A program made the translations under genes and the position numbers. From Erwinia amylovora (lineage in GTDB: Bacteria; Pseudomonadota; Gammaproteobacteria; Enterobacterales; Enterobacteriaceae): a stretch of 64,000 bases of DNA. The stretch lies in contig NZ_CP066796.1 of NCBI RefSeq assembly GCF_017161565.1, forward strand, positions 2,232,001-2,296,000, given 5' to 3'. Of the stretch, positions 1-7,402 are shown in pieces (positions within the stretch are counted from its first letter, which is position 1; every line of letters begins with the position of its first letter). Below the pieces are notes generated by a model. The model made no database searches. It was not told the origin of the DNA and saw only the letters and a program-made list of their open reading frames with translations.

Positions 1-231
1 CAATTTCCTTGCTGCTGCTTCAGTAATGTCACTTGTGAAATTAATCAATTCGAGTGGCTTAACGATATTCGGATCGCCGCCGCAATTAATATACAATGCA
101 TATTGCGCAATAATGTGTTGATATATAAGATTATAAAATTTTTTATATGGCCGGTATGCGCTTCTCTGCAAAAAAACGTTTTTCCATACTTCAATTGAAT
201 CCTCTGAAGGTAGATTTATTTTAGAGACCAT
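1..231 (-). CDS. Partner gene of the ATPase, cut by window edge
   Basis: An ATG at 231 on the minus strand opens a reading frame of 77 codons that runs without a stop to the window edge, so only the N-terminus is visible. It overlaps the last 11 bases of the upstream ATPase gene, which implies translational coupling and a shared job. The visible part is rich in Tyr, Asn and Ile and has a short motif NCGGDP around residue 52. No catalytic motif is visible. In Septu-type and related defence pairs the gene after such an ATPase is an HNH nuclease, and that is my inference here, not something the sequence shows. AT-rich like the ATPase gene. Confidence 0.6.
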   Translation of the reverse strand, partial: MVSKINLPSEDSIEVWKNVFLQRSAYRPYKKFYNLIYQHIIAQYALYINCGGDPNIVKPLELINFTSDITEAAARKL

Positions 232-1906
232 TTTTCTTTCCTAACCTCATGATTTTCATAATCATCTCTTCGTTTACCTGCCCCTGCAGCATTTCAATCA
301 GCTGTTCAGGCTCGTGTATTTTAACCATTTCTTTTAGCCAAATATCAAATGGTTTAGATTCTGATTTATCTCCAAAGACGTAAGTAGAAATCCTCTGCAT
401 ATTTCCACCAAATGTTTCAAAGGGTGGCTTAACAATATCCAATCCATACCCTTCATCCCGGAATATATGAACGCAATTGGATGGGACTTCTCGAACAATG
501 GCTAAGGAATGAGTCGCAAGTATCGCTTTAGATTTGAATGGCTTAAGTGTCTTTTTAAGTAAAGATATAAATTCAATTTCAAGATTTGGATGCAAGAATA
601 ACTCGGGTTCGTCTATCACCACTAAACTATTTTCGCGAATGGCTCCAACTACATTGATCACAATGAATGTGAAGAGACTTTGACCCGAGCTAAGATCAAT
701 CAGTTTATTATTCTTTACAAAAAATACTCCAGCCTGGAATATGCAGTATTCGTCTAAAACACTGGATTTTATATTTACCGCCAGCTTCGGGTGTAATATC
801 AAATAAAATTCATCTTTGATTTCAATTATATCTTCAGCAGGGAGCTGACTATGTTCACCTCCCCGAACTTTCACTGCTATGTGGTCATATTTCAGTTCAG
901 TTTTTAATGATGTATCTACCGATGAGAATTTACTTACCCACCAGGAATTTTTACTATTATTTTTATCCTGGTAAATACAATCTATAATAGATTTAGCAGC
1001 GTCTTCTTTTGGTAAATTTCGACTTATACCGACCGTTTTGTTTTTCCTTTCCTTCCTGAAACCAAAGTACTTATAGGCATCCGTGTCAATTAAATTATCC
1101 TTCTTACTTAAAGCCAGAATAAAGTCTTCGAAAGGGCTATAAGAAATTAATATCAGCCTTCTTATATTAGGTCTTACATCAAAGGGGGTATGTTTGATCT
1201 TCTCTAATATTTTTAGATCCCCGCTGCCTATTTGCAACCAGTATTCTACAAGAGACTTTAAACTAAATGACTTTCCTATTCCGTTTGGACCAATCAACAC
1301 GTTTATATCATAGGGTAATAATTCCGATTCAAAATTTAATGAGATAGTTCTCACCTCTCTATTTTCAGTTAGCAGATTTAATTTAAAATTATTGATTTCT
1401 TGTTCATTACCATCCAATATCCGCCAACCATCCTGATAAGATTTATTCGCACCACTCTCTCTAAGTAAAGAGTTGTTAAAACCTTCTGTTTGTGACAATT
1501 CGATTGCTTTATGATCGTTTAAAATATTGATCACATAGCCTGCATCTCTGATATCGCTAAGGAAGGATTTAGTTATGTTATCTTTCGATCTGGAGTGCGT
1601 AATTTTGTAAAAATCGATATCTGAAACGACTGAGATATAATTTTCTCCGGGAATAGGAAAAATGCCATCCCAACCTTCCTTGCACAACTTATCGAGGTGA
1701 CTGGCTGTATATGAAATGTTTTCAATCAAGATTTTAAGCTGGAAATTTAAGCTGATTTCTCCATTTATGTATAATGCAGCATTCAGCGTTGTTTTATAAC
1801 TATAATCGTCCCAGTTATTACCACTGAGTGAAAGATAATCTTTTTCTTTATTAATCAAAGGAGCAGAAGATACCCATGATCTTCCAGGCGTGTAGACAGC
1901 TTTCAT
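221..1906 (-). CDS. SMC/ABC-type AAA ATPase (PtuA/OLD-like, candidate defence gene)
   Basis: A 561-residue protein with an ABC/SMC-type ATPase domain: Walker A GPNGIGKS near residue 203, a signature-like LSSGQS near 405, Walker B VVIDEPE near 431 and an H-loop ATHS near 464. The N-terminal 180 residues are unassigned. Only about 95 residues follow the H-loop, so there is no room for the TOPRIM nuclease of true OLD proteins; a GGN motif after the H-loop and the short tail fit the AAA_21 class that includes PtuA of Septu. Such ATPases usually act with a nuclease made from the next gene, and here the next ORF overlaps the stop. Strongly AT-rich, which suggests horizontal acquisition. Defence function is inferred. 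Confidence 0.8.
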   Translation of the reverse strand: MKAVYTPGRSWVSSAPLINKEKDYLSLSGNNWDDYSYKTTLNAALYINGEISLNFQLKILIENISYTASHLDKLCKEGWDGIFPIPGENYISVVSDIDFYKITHSRSKDNITKSFLSDIRDAGYVINILNDHKAIELSQTEGFNNSLLRESGANKSYQDGWRILDGNEQEINNFKLNLLTENREVRTISLNFESELLPYDINVLIGPNGIGKSFSLKSLVEYWLQIGSGDLKILEKIKHTPFDVRPNIRRLILISYSPFEDFILALSKKDNLIDTDAYKYFGFRKERKNKTVGISRNLPKEDAAKSIIDCIYQDKNNSKNSWWVSKFSSVDTSLKTELKYDHIAVKVRGGEHSQLPAEDIIEIKDEFYLILHPKLAVNIKSSVLDEYCIFQAGVFFVKNNKLIDLSSGQSLFTFIVINVVGAIRENSLVVIDEPELFLHPNLEIEFISLLKKTLKPFKSKAILATHSLAIVREVPSNCVHIFRDEGYGLDIVKPPFETFGGNMQRISTYVFGDKSESKPFDIWLKEMVKIHEPEQLIEMLQGQVNEEMIMKIMRLGKKNGL

Positions 1907-1933
1907 TAGACCAACGATCCTTGCTGCGAAATT

Positions 1934-1969
1934 AAAAAAAAATACTCACCCGTCCTTAAGGAGTGTGAG
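1934..1969 (-). terminator. Terminator-like hairpin in the ATPase leader
   Basis: On the minus strand CTCAC and GTGAG pair around a nested palindrome TCCTTAAGGA and are followed by nine T residues. The element lies only 28 bases upstream of the ATPase start codon, so it could end a small upstream transcript or attenuate the operon. The stem is short and partly mismatched. Confidence 0.45.
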
Positions 1970-1973
1970 ACCC

Positions 1974-2052
1974 AGTGCGCACACATCAAAAAATATGATG
2001 TTTACTATATAGTTAAAAGTCAATATATTTTTGATGAATAGCCAGGCGCACT
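1974..2052. repeat. Imperfect inverted repeat with operator-like core upstream of ATPase
   Basis: AGTGCGC at 1974-1980 is matched by GCGCACT at 2046-2052, and ATCAAAAAATAT by ATATTTTTGAT further in. Inside lies a perfect short dyad, ACATCA-7-TGATGT at 1983-2001. A TTGACT hexamer on the minus strand is nearby without a convincing -10. It could be a regulatory site, a structured leader RNA, or the decayed end of a mobile element. Confidence 0.35.
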
Positions 2053-2770
2053 AACTCTGCCTGTTTGATATTATTCACCTTCAAGATCGAATCAAGTTAC
2101 GCACAATCAACACCAAAACCCAGGGGTTGCCTTATAGCGACGACATTTTTCACCCTGTCCGCTTCAATTACATATCAGGTTGCGGTACTATTTTTTTTGC
2201 AATTGATTTATTTATATCAGCTGTTTAAATGAATGACTCTTTGACGTTGGCTTAATGTTAGCCTGCCAACCTGTACAGTTACCGCTTTTATGGCACAAAG
2301 GCCGGTGAGCGTTTTAAACGTTTCAGAATAGGTAGACATAATTTCACTTATCTATATAGCTGATAAAAATAGAATATTTTCATTAATGCTTGTCTAAAAC
2401 GGCTCAGTAAAGACCGATCGTTGAAAAAATTATCAGCACGTTGTTTATACTGCGAATTTATTGAATTTTTCAATCACCCTATCGATAGTTGGTTTGATTA
2501 GGCGACAGAATATTTGATGTCATGGTGTTTCTAAGACCACATGACATTTTAGCATCTGCTGACAGCCATATATTCCACTTCATGTTGTCTTAAAAAATAC
2601 TTGACGCACAGAAATAAATTACTATATTCATGACTATAGGATGCTTCCTACTAATGCAGAAACCTACATTCTGATGGCCTTTGCACCACATTTTCCAGGC
2701 TCGCCAGCCCTGAGTCACTTCTGTATCAAAATATTTTGCGTTCAACATGATAAATCCAAAAGGAAAATGC

Positions 2771-3244
2771 ATGAAATTATGGAATAAAACCCTCCTTGCC
2801 TCTGCTATTTGTCTGCTTATCTCAGGCTGCGATGATGCATCAAAGGTAGATGCAAACCTCGATAAAGCAAAGGACAATGCCGCACAAATCAAAGATGCTG
2901 CTGCAGATAAAGCCAGCGCACTAGAAAAAGATGTGGACAAGCATATTGACGCTATTAAGCAGGAAGCATCAACCCAGGCGCAGCAGCTAACCGATAAGGC
3001 TAAAGCGATCAAAGCTGAAGCAGACAGTAAGGCAGCCTCTCTGTCAGACGAGGCCCGGAACAAAGCCGAAGCCATCAAGGCTGATGCAAAACAGCAAAGC
3101 GACCGGATCGTAGAGCAGGCAGGTCAGATTAAGGATAATGCCATCGCCGGTGCTAATACTCTGGCCTCAGACGCAGCCGGGCAGGCAAAGGAAATCAAAG
3201 ACAGTATTCAGCCCAAACAGGTTGACAGCCCCCAACAACAATAA
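2771..3244 (+). CDS. Alanine/lysine-rich coiled-coil lipoprotein
   Basis: I chose the ATG at 2771 because AGGA sits 7 bases before it and it opens directly into a signal peptide; an in-frame ATG at 2747 lacks both. The product is 157 residues with a lipobox LISG-C and the lipidated cysteine at residue 20. Asp at +2 and +3 after the cysteine is the classic Lol-avoidance signal, so the mature lipoprotein should stay in the inner membrane, facing the periplasm. The rest is a run of A-K-A-E/D repeats with no Pro until the tail, which should form one long helix or coiled coil, resembling LEA-like 11-mer proteins. No enzymatic motif. A stress or envelope-spacing role is only a guess. Confidence 0.8.
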   Translation: MKLWNKTLLASAICLLISGCDDASKVDANLDKAKDNAAQIKDAAADKASALEKDVDKHIDAIKQEASTQAQQLTDKAKAIKAEADSKAASLSDEARNKAEAIKADAKQQSDRIVEQAGQIKDNAIAGANTLASDAAGQAKEIKDSIQPKQVDSPQQQ

Positions 3245-3274
3245 TTGCCAATAATGGCTGATAAGGAGCCGGGA

Positions 3275-3454
3275 ATGGGAATGTTATCCTGGGTTATCCC
3301 CGGCTTTTCTGGCGTAATAGCCGGCGGCTGGGATAGCATCCCGTTCAGATTGGCTAAGGCTGGTGGGTTCAATTTTAGCAATATGGTGGTTGCCATCATT
3401 GTCTCAACCGTCATTTTAAGGGGGCTGTATGCCCCCTTTTTCTTGCAAGGATAA
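3275..3454 (+). pseudogene. Decayed GlsB/YeaQ/YmgE-type small membrane protein
   Basis: An AGGAG at 3263-3267 precedes an ATG at 3275. The product starts MGMLSWVI like YeaQ/YmgE proteins, then jumps to the family's C-terminal half (a GVIAGGW stretch, a GGFN motif and a hydrophobic segment). Roughly 25 residues holding the first transmembrane helix and its loop appear to be missing. The 3' end also looks shifted: the frame reads through a strong terminator at 3418-3441, whereas another frame stops at 3417-3419 just before it. I read it as a remnant of a transglycosylase-associated-family gene with an internal deletion. Family identity is from recalled family pattern, not an alignment. Confidence 0.55.
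3418..3441 (+). terminator. Rho-independent terminator
   Basis: AAGGGGGC (3418-3425), loop TGTAT, GCCCCCTT (3431-3438) and a T run to 3441. It overlaps the end of the YeaQ-type remnant and lies just before the DUF421 gene. Confidence 0.85.
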
Positions 3455-3458
3455 AAAT

Positions 3459-4118
3459 ATGATTTACTATGCGATTGTTCTGACCAAATTTATAATCGGC
3501 TTTGTTGTAGTTATTTCGCATCTTAATTTTTCCGGTAAGACTCAACTCTCTCAAATGACTCCGGTTGATTTCATTGGCAACTTTGTTCTTGGTGGCATAA
3601 TAGGCGGTGTTATTTATAGTGATGCTATCCCTATGCATCAGTATATTTTGGTTCTTCTGATCGGAGTAAGCCTGATATCCCTGCTAAACTGGGTAAGTAA
3701 GCATATCTGGTTTTTCCGCTCCTTTACCATTGGCGAGCCAATACCCATTATCAAAAATGGTAAGTTTCTGATGGACAACATTTTAAAAAGAAAAAACAAA
3801 ATTGATATATTGAATGTTGCATCACAACTTCACTCACAGGGAGTTCACTCTTTCCAGGAGATCCGCTATGCGCAAATTGAACCAAGCGGCTCGCTTTCAG
3901 TCGTCTGTGAAGGAGGAAAAATGCCTTCCATCATATTAATGAAAGATGGAACCCCCAGATTTTCGGAATTAAACGGCATCGAGAAAGATGAAGACTGGCT
4001 TAACAGCAAGCTTGAGAGAATAGCCGTTAAACGTGATGACGTTTTTATTGCTGAATTTTGGGATGGCAAGCTGACATTCATACTGAAAAATGGTGATGTT
4101 AAGCGTGACGTAGAGTGA
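3459..4118 (+). CDS. DUF421 (YetF/YcaP-type) membrane protein
   Basis: The ATG at 3459 has AAGGA 7 bases upstream; the longer frame from 3429 begins inside the preceding terminator and is unlikely. The product has 219 residues. Three hydrophobic helices fill roughly residues 1-75, with the D-F-I-G-N-F motif typical of DUF421 in the loop between the first two. A basic linker and a cytoplasmic alpha/beta domain follow, including I-x-N-G-K near residue 100. The family is widespread, mostly of unknown function; B. subtilis members are linked to spore and cell-envelope traits. It stands alone, with a weak terminator behind it. Confidence 0.8.
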   Translation: MIYYAIVLTKFIIGFVVVISHLNFSGKTQLSQMTPVDFIGNFVLGGIIGGVIYSDAIPMHQYILVLLIGVSLISLLNWVSKHIWFFRSFTIGEPIPIIKNGKFLMDNILKRKNKIDILNVASQLHSQGVHSFQEIRYAQIEPSGSLSVVCEGGKMPSIILMKDGTPRFSELNGIEKDEDWLNSKLERIAVKRDDVFIAEFWDGKLTFILKNGDVKRDVE

Positions 4119-4158
4119 ATAACCCGCCCGGCTTAGGTTAAATGCGGCAGAGCTGTAC

Positions 4159-4195
4159 AGCCCGCGACGGCAAGAATGCGCGGGCTGATTGTTTT
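4159..4195 (+). terminator. Probable terminator after the DUF421 gene
   Basis: AGCCCGCG (4159-4166) pairs perfectly with CGCGGGCT (4179-4186) across a 12-base loop, followed by GATTGTTTT. The T tract is interrupted, so efficiency is uncertain. Confidence 0.6.
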
Positions 4196-4253
4196 CTGTC
4201 TGGTAGTTTAGATAAATGTCGGCTCAAAGCGTAAATGTGAAATGAAAGCCGTC

Positions 4254-4277
4254 CGGCAGTTCGGCAGTTCGGCAGTT
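4254..4277 (+). repeat. Octanucleotide tandem repeat, three copies
   Basis: CGGCAGTT is repeated three times without interruption, followed by a degenerate fourth copy CGACAGCA. It lies in intergenic DNA, not in any supported gene. Confidence 0.8.
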
Positions 4278-4619
4278 CGACAGCATGACGCAGTTTGCCA
4301 CCCGCCCCCCCGACTTCGCGTGCCCGTGTTAAAAGCTTCAGATCACGCCATGCGTTATTTATTGCGTTCACCTCCCGTCCGACTATGTATGCGCCAGCGC
4401 TCCAGCCCCGTTTTTTTTCTGACTCAATGTGAGCAGTGCGGCTGATAATGTGCAATCGCGTATTGTCACTATAACGCTTTCACTTTCAGGTTTGTGAGGT
4501 TTGATACTGATCAAGTTTAAACACCGCTGGACGTTTCCGTCAGTATCACCGACGCTAACCTTTATCACCATCTTGAGTTAGTCTGTGCAACAGCCCCGTA
4601 AACCATGTAAGGAGTTTTC

Positions 4620-6077
4620 ATGACTCAACCCGAAGTGCGATCCCTGACGGTCAACGAGGCGCTCGATGCCCTTGAAAGCCAGTACCACTCGGCGGTAGAT
4701 GCCCTGCGAACTGCCATCACCGCTTTTATCGCCGACGGCAGCCTGCCGGACCCGGCCCAGCGCGCCGCCGGGCTGTTTGTTTATCCGCAGCTTCGCGTTA
4801 AATGGAACGGTAGCGCACCGTCGCAGCGCCTCACCCGTGCGTTTGGCCGCTTTACCCGTGCAGGCTGCTACAGCACCACCATTACCCGCCCGTCGCTGTT
4901 GCGTCACTATCTGAGTGAACAGCTCAATATGCTGAGCGGCGAATATCCGATTGAGATCGCGGTGCTACCGTCACAACAGGAGATCCCCTTCCCGTACGTG
5001 ATTGATGGCTCCGATCTCATGCTGGATCGCAGCATGAGCGCCGGTATCGCCAGGCACTTCCCAACCACCGAACTGTCGCAAATTGGCGATGAAAACGCTG
5101 ACGGGCTGCTACCAGCGGGAGAAACCTTCCCGCTGTCGCACTTCGATGCGCTGCGCACGGATTTCTCGCTGGCGCGTCTGCGCCATTACACCGGTACCCC
5201 GGTTGAGGATTTTCAGCCCTATGTGCTGTTCACCAACTACACGCGCTATGTCGATGAGTTTGTCTTGTGGGCCTGTGCGCAAATTGCTGACCCCGCTTCG
5301 CCATACCAGACGCTCTCTTGCGCGGGCGGCATCAGCATTACCCGCGACACGTTACATCCCGAAAAGGCGGTGTCCGATCTGGCGTGGAAAAAGCATCAGA
5401 TGCCCGCATGGCACCTGACCGCCCGCAATGGTCAGGGCATCACGTTAGTCAATATTGGCGTAGGTCCATCGAATGCCAAAACTATCTGTGACCATCTGGC
5501 GGTACTACGTCCGCATGCCTGGCTGATGATTGGTCACTGCGGTGGCCTGCGCGAAAGTCAAACCATCGGCGACTATGTGCTGGCACATGCTTACCTGCGC
5601 GATGATCATGTACTGGATGCGGTTCTGCCGCCGGATATCCCGATCCCGAGTATTGCGGAGGTTCAGCGCGCGCTGTACGACGCCACCAAAGAGGTGAGCG
5701 GCATGCCGGGTGAAGAGGTGAAGCAGCGGCTGCGTACTGGTACGGTGGTGACCACTGATGACCGAAACTGGGAGCTACGCTACAGTGCTTCAGCACTGCG
5801 TTTTAATCTCAGTCGTGCGGTAGCGGTGGATATGGAAAGCGCTACTATTGCCGCCCAGGGTTACCGCTTCCGCGTCCCTTATGGCACGCTGCTTTGTGTC
5901 TCAGACAAGCCGTTACACGGCGAGATCAAGCTGCCGGGCCAGGCAAATCGTTTCTATGAAGGGGCCATTTCCGAACACCTGCAAATTGGCATTCGCGCCA
6001 TCGATCTGTTGCGCGCGGAAGGAGATCGCCTGCACTCGCGCAAACTGCGCACCTTTGATGAGCCGCCATTCCGTTAA
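4620..6077 (+). CDS. amn: AMP nucleosidase
   Basis: Cleaves AMP to adenine and ribose 5-phosphate in the cytoplasm, part of purine salvage and control of the adenylate pool. The 485-residue product matches the length of E. coli Amn (about 484) and shares its two-part architecture: an N-terminal AMP-nucleosidase-specific domain, then a nucleoside-phosphorylase-like domain with the phosphate/ribose-binding G-H-C-G-G segment and the V-D-M-E-S-A motif near residue 404. AAGGAG stands just before the ATG. It is the first gene of the conserved backbone and is followed by a tRNA-Asn a few kb on, as in E. coli. Transcribed alone. Confidence 0.95.
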   Translation: MTQPEVRSLTVNEALDALESQYHSAVDALRTAITAFIADGSLPDPAQRAAGLFVYPQLRVKWNGSAPSQRLTRAFGRFTRAGCYSTTITRPSLLRHYLSEQLNMLSGEYPIEIAVLPSQQEIPFPYVIDGSDLMLDRSMSAGIARHFPTTELSQIGDENADGLLPAGETFPLSHFDALRTDFSLARLRHYTGTPVEDFQPYVLFTNYTRYVDEFVLWACAQIADPASPYQTLSCAGGISITRDTLHPEKAVSDLAWKKHQMPAWHLTARNGQGITLVNIGVGPSNAKTICDHLAVLRPHAWLMIGHCGGLRESQTIGDYVLAHAYLRDDHVLDAVLPPDIPIPSIAEVQRALYDATKEVSGMPGEEVKQRLRTGTVVTTDDRNWELRYSASALRFNLSRAVAVDMESATIAAQGYRFRVPYGTLLCVSDKPLHGEIKLPGQANRFYEGAISEHLQIGIRAIDLLRAEGDRLHSRKLRTFDEPPFR

Positions 6078-6084
6078 TATCCTC

Positions 6085-6115
6085 TGTGACACCTGTCACT
6101 GTTACAGGTGTCACA
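6085..6115. promoter_or_regulatory. Perfect palindrome, probable activator site (UAS) for the butanediol dehydrogenase gene
   Basis: Arms TGTGACACCTGT (6085-6096) and ACAGGTGTCACA (6104-6115) pair perfectly over a 7-base spacer. The site centres about 100 bases upstream of a sigma-54 promoter, the usual distance for an enhancer-binding protein. The AcoR-type protein encoded at 7403-9334 is the natural candidate. It could also act as a hairpin ending the amn transcript, but there is no T run. Confidence 0.65.
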
Positions 6116-6186
6116 AACTGCATCATTTTCGCGCTCTCACTGTTACGGATATCCTTATTTACCCCTGACAATCCACTTCCCGATTG

Positions 6187-6202
6187 TGGCACGCTTTTCG
6201 CA
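6187..6202 (+). promoter_or_regulatory. Sigma-54 (-24/-12) promoter
   Basis: TGGCACGCTTTTCGCA: GG at 6188-6189 and GC at 6200-6201 are separated by exactly 10 bases, as sigma-54 RNA polymerase requires. Transcription should start near 6213, about 70 bases ahead of the butanediol dehydrogenase start codon. Confidence 0.85.
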
Positions 6203-6282
6203 TTAACCTGCCAGAGCGCCCGCGCCGGTCACTGCCACGGTGACAATGGGCAGGCAATTAACCAATCTCAAGGGAAAAGAAG

Positions 6283-7338
6283 ATGAAAGCAGCTCGTTGG
6301 CATAAAGCCCATGACATTCGGATTGAAGATATTGAAGAACCCCTGGTCAGCGCTGGCAAGGTAAAAATTAAAGTCGCCTGGACGGGCATCTGCGGCAGCG
6401 ATCTGCATGAATATCTCGCTGGCCCGATCTTTGCACCTGTCGGTAAGCCGCACAAACTCAGTCATGACGTTGCCCCGATTGTGATGGGCCACGAGTTCTC
6501 CGGCAAGGTTGTCGCGGTGGGCAACGGTGTGACTAAAGTGAAAGTGGGTGACCGCGTGGTGGTTGAGCCTGTCCTCTCCTGCCGTACCTGTGAAGCCTGT
6601 CGCGAAGGGAAATATAATCTGTGCGCGGATCTCGGTTTTCATGGACTGTCCGGCGGCGGCGGTGGGTTTTCCTCCTTTACCGTGGTCGAAGAACATATGG
6701 TGCATCCCATGCCAGAGGGACTTTCGTATGAGCAAGGGGCGCTGGTCGAACCGGCAGCCGTGGCGTTGCACGCGGTACGGATGAGCAAGCTGAAGGCCGG
6801 AGATAAAGCGGCGGTTTTTGGCGCGGGACCGATTGGCCTGCTCATGATTGAAGCCTTGCGTGCAGCAGGTGCATCAGAGATTTACGTGGTCGAGCTGTCG
6901 CCGCAGCGGGCAGAAAAAGCGCGCGAGCTGGGAGCCAATGTGGTTATCGATCCCAGCCAGCAGGACGCGGTGGCTACCATTCGTGAACGGAGCAAAGGCG
7001 GGGTAGATGTTGCTTTCGAGGTGACCGGCGTACCGGTGGTGCTGAAGCAATGTATCGACAGTTCGCGTTACGAAGGCGAAACAATCATCGTTTCCATCTG
7101 GGAAGGCGAGGCTTCGTTCCACCCCAATACAGTGGTGCTGGCAGAGCGTAACGTAAAAGGTATCATTGCCTATCGGCATATTTTCCCGGCGGTGATGGAG
7201 CTAATGACCCAGGGATATTTCCAGGCAGAAAAGCTGGTGACAAAGCGCATCGATCTCGCGGACCTGGTGACTGAGGGATTTGAAACGCTGGTGAAAGAAA
7301 AAAACCAGGTGAAAATACTGGTTCGTCCACCACAATAA
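6283..7338 (+). CDS. 2,3-butanediol dehydrogenase, zinc-dependent MDR type
   Basis: A 351-residue medium-chain alcohol dehydrogenase. Catalytic zinc ligands are Cys37 (in GICGSDLHE) and His70-Glu71 (in GHEF). The structural zinc lobe is present with Cys100, 103, 106 and 114, and the NAD-binding GAGPIG is near residue 180. This pattern fits R,R-butanediol dehydrogenases (BudC/BdhA type), which interconvert acetoin and 2,3-butanediol using NAD(H). Transcription from a sigma-54 promoter and a convergent AcoR-type activator gene support a role in acetoin/butanediol metabolism. Other polyol substrates cannot be excluded by sequence alone. Confidence 0.85.
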   Translation: MKAARWHKAHDIRIEDIEEPLVSAGKVKIKVAWTGICGSDLHEYLAGPIFAPVGKPHKLSHDVAPIVMGHEFSGKVVAVGNGVTKVKVGDRVVVEPVLSCRTCEACREGKYNLCADLGFHGLSGGGGGFSSFTVVEEHMVHPMPEGLSYEQGALVEPAAVALHAVRMSKLKAGDKAAVFGAGPIGLLMIEALRAAGASEIYVVELSPQRAEKARELGANVVIDPSQQDAVATIRERSKGGVDVAFEVTGVPVVLKQCIDSSRYEGETIIVSIWEGEASFHPNTVVLAERNVKGIIAYRHIFPAVMELMTQGYFQAEKLVTKRIDLADLVTEGFETLVKEKNQVKILVRPPQ

Positions 7339-7353
7339 TCACCTCGTTATTGT

Positions 7354-7393
7354 CGCCTGGGTAGGCTAAGCGCCTGCGCCACCGACCCAGGCG
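7354..7393. terminator. Hairpin between convergent genes
   Basis: CGCCTGGGT (7354-7362) pairs with ACCCAGGCG (7385-7393) between the dehydrogenase gene and the convergent regulator gene. No T tract on either side, so bidirectional termination is plausible but not certain. Confidence 0.45.
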
Positions 7394-7402
7394 CTGGCAG
7401 CT

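Larger units (their letters stand above)
1907..2770. other. Gene-poor AT-rich intergenic region
   Basis: About 860 bases between the ATPase gene and the lipoprotein gene. Apart from the hairpin and inverted repeat near the ATPase I see no gene. The minus-strand frame at 2590-3078 runs opposite the lipoprotein gene and is a shadow of its repetitive Ala/Lys codons. Confidence 0.5.
4119..4619. other. Intergenic region upstream of amn
   Basis: Five hundred bases with the terminator and tandem repeat above and the amn promoter area. Short ORFs here on both strands lack ribosome sites and recognisable sequence. A TATAAC hexamer near 4470 could be part of the amn promoter, but I cannot pair it with a good -35. 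Confidence 0.4.

Noticed and set aside
1906..2110. Retron-type ncRNA upstream of the ATPase gene
   Set aside because: Inverted repeats are present, but there is no reverse transcriptase gene, and the repeats are imperfect.
2590..3078. Minus-strand 162-codon frame opposite the lipoprotein gene
   Set aside because: It is Ala/Ser-rich only because it mirrors the Ala/Lys codons of the plus-strand gene, which has a ribosome site and lipobox.
4440..4500. Possible Pho box upstream of amn (TTGTCAC ... CTTTCAC)
   Set aside because: The two halves are 14 bases apart instead of the required 11, and the second half is a poor match.
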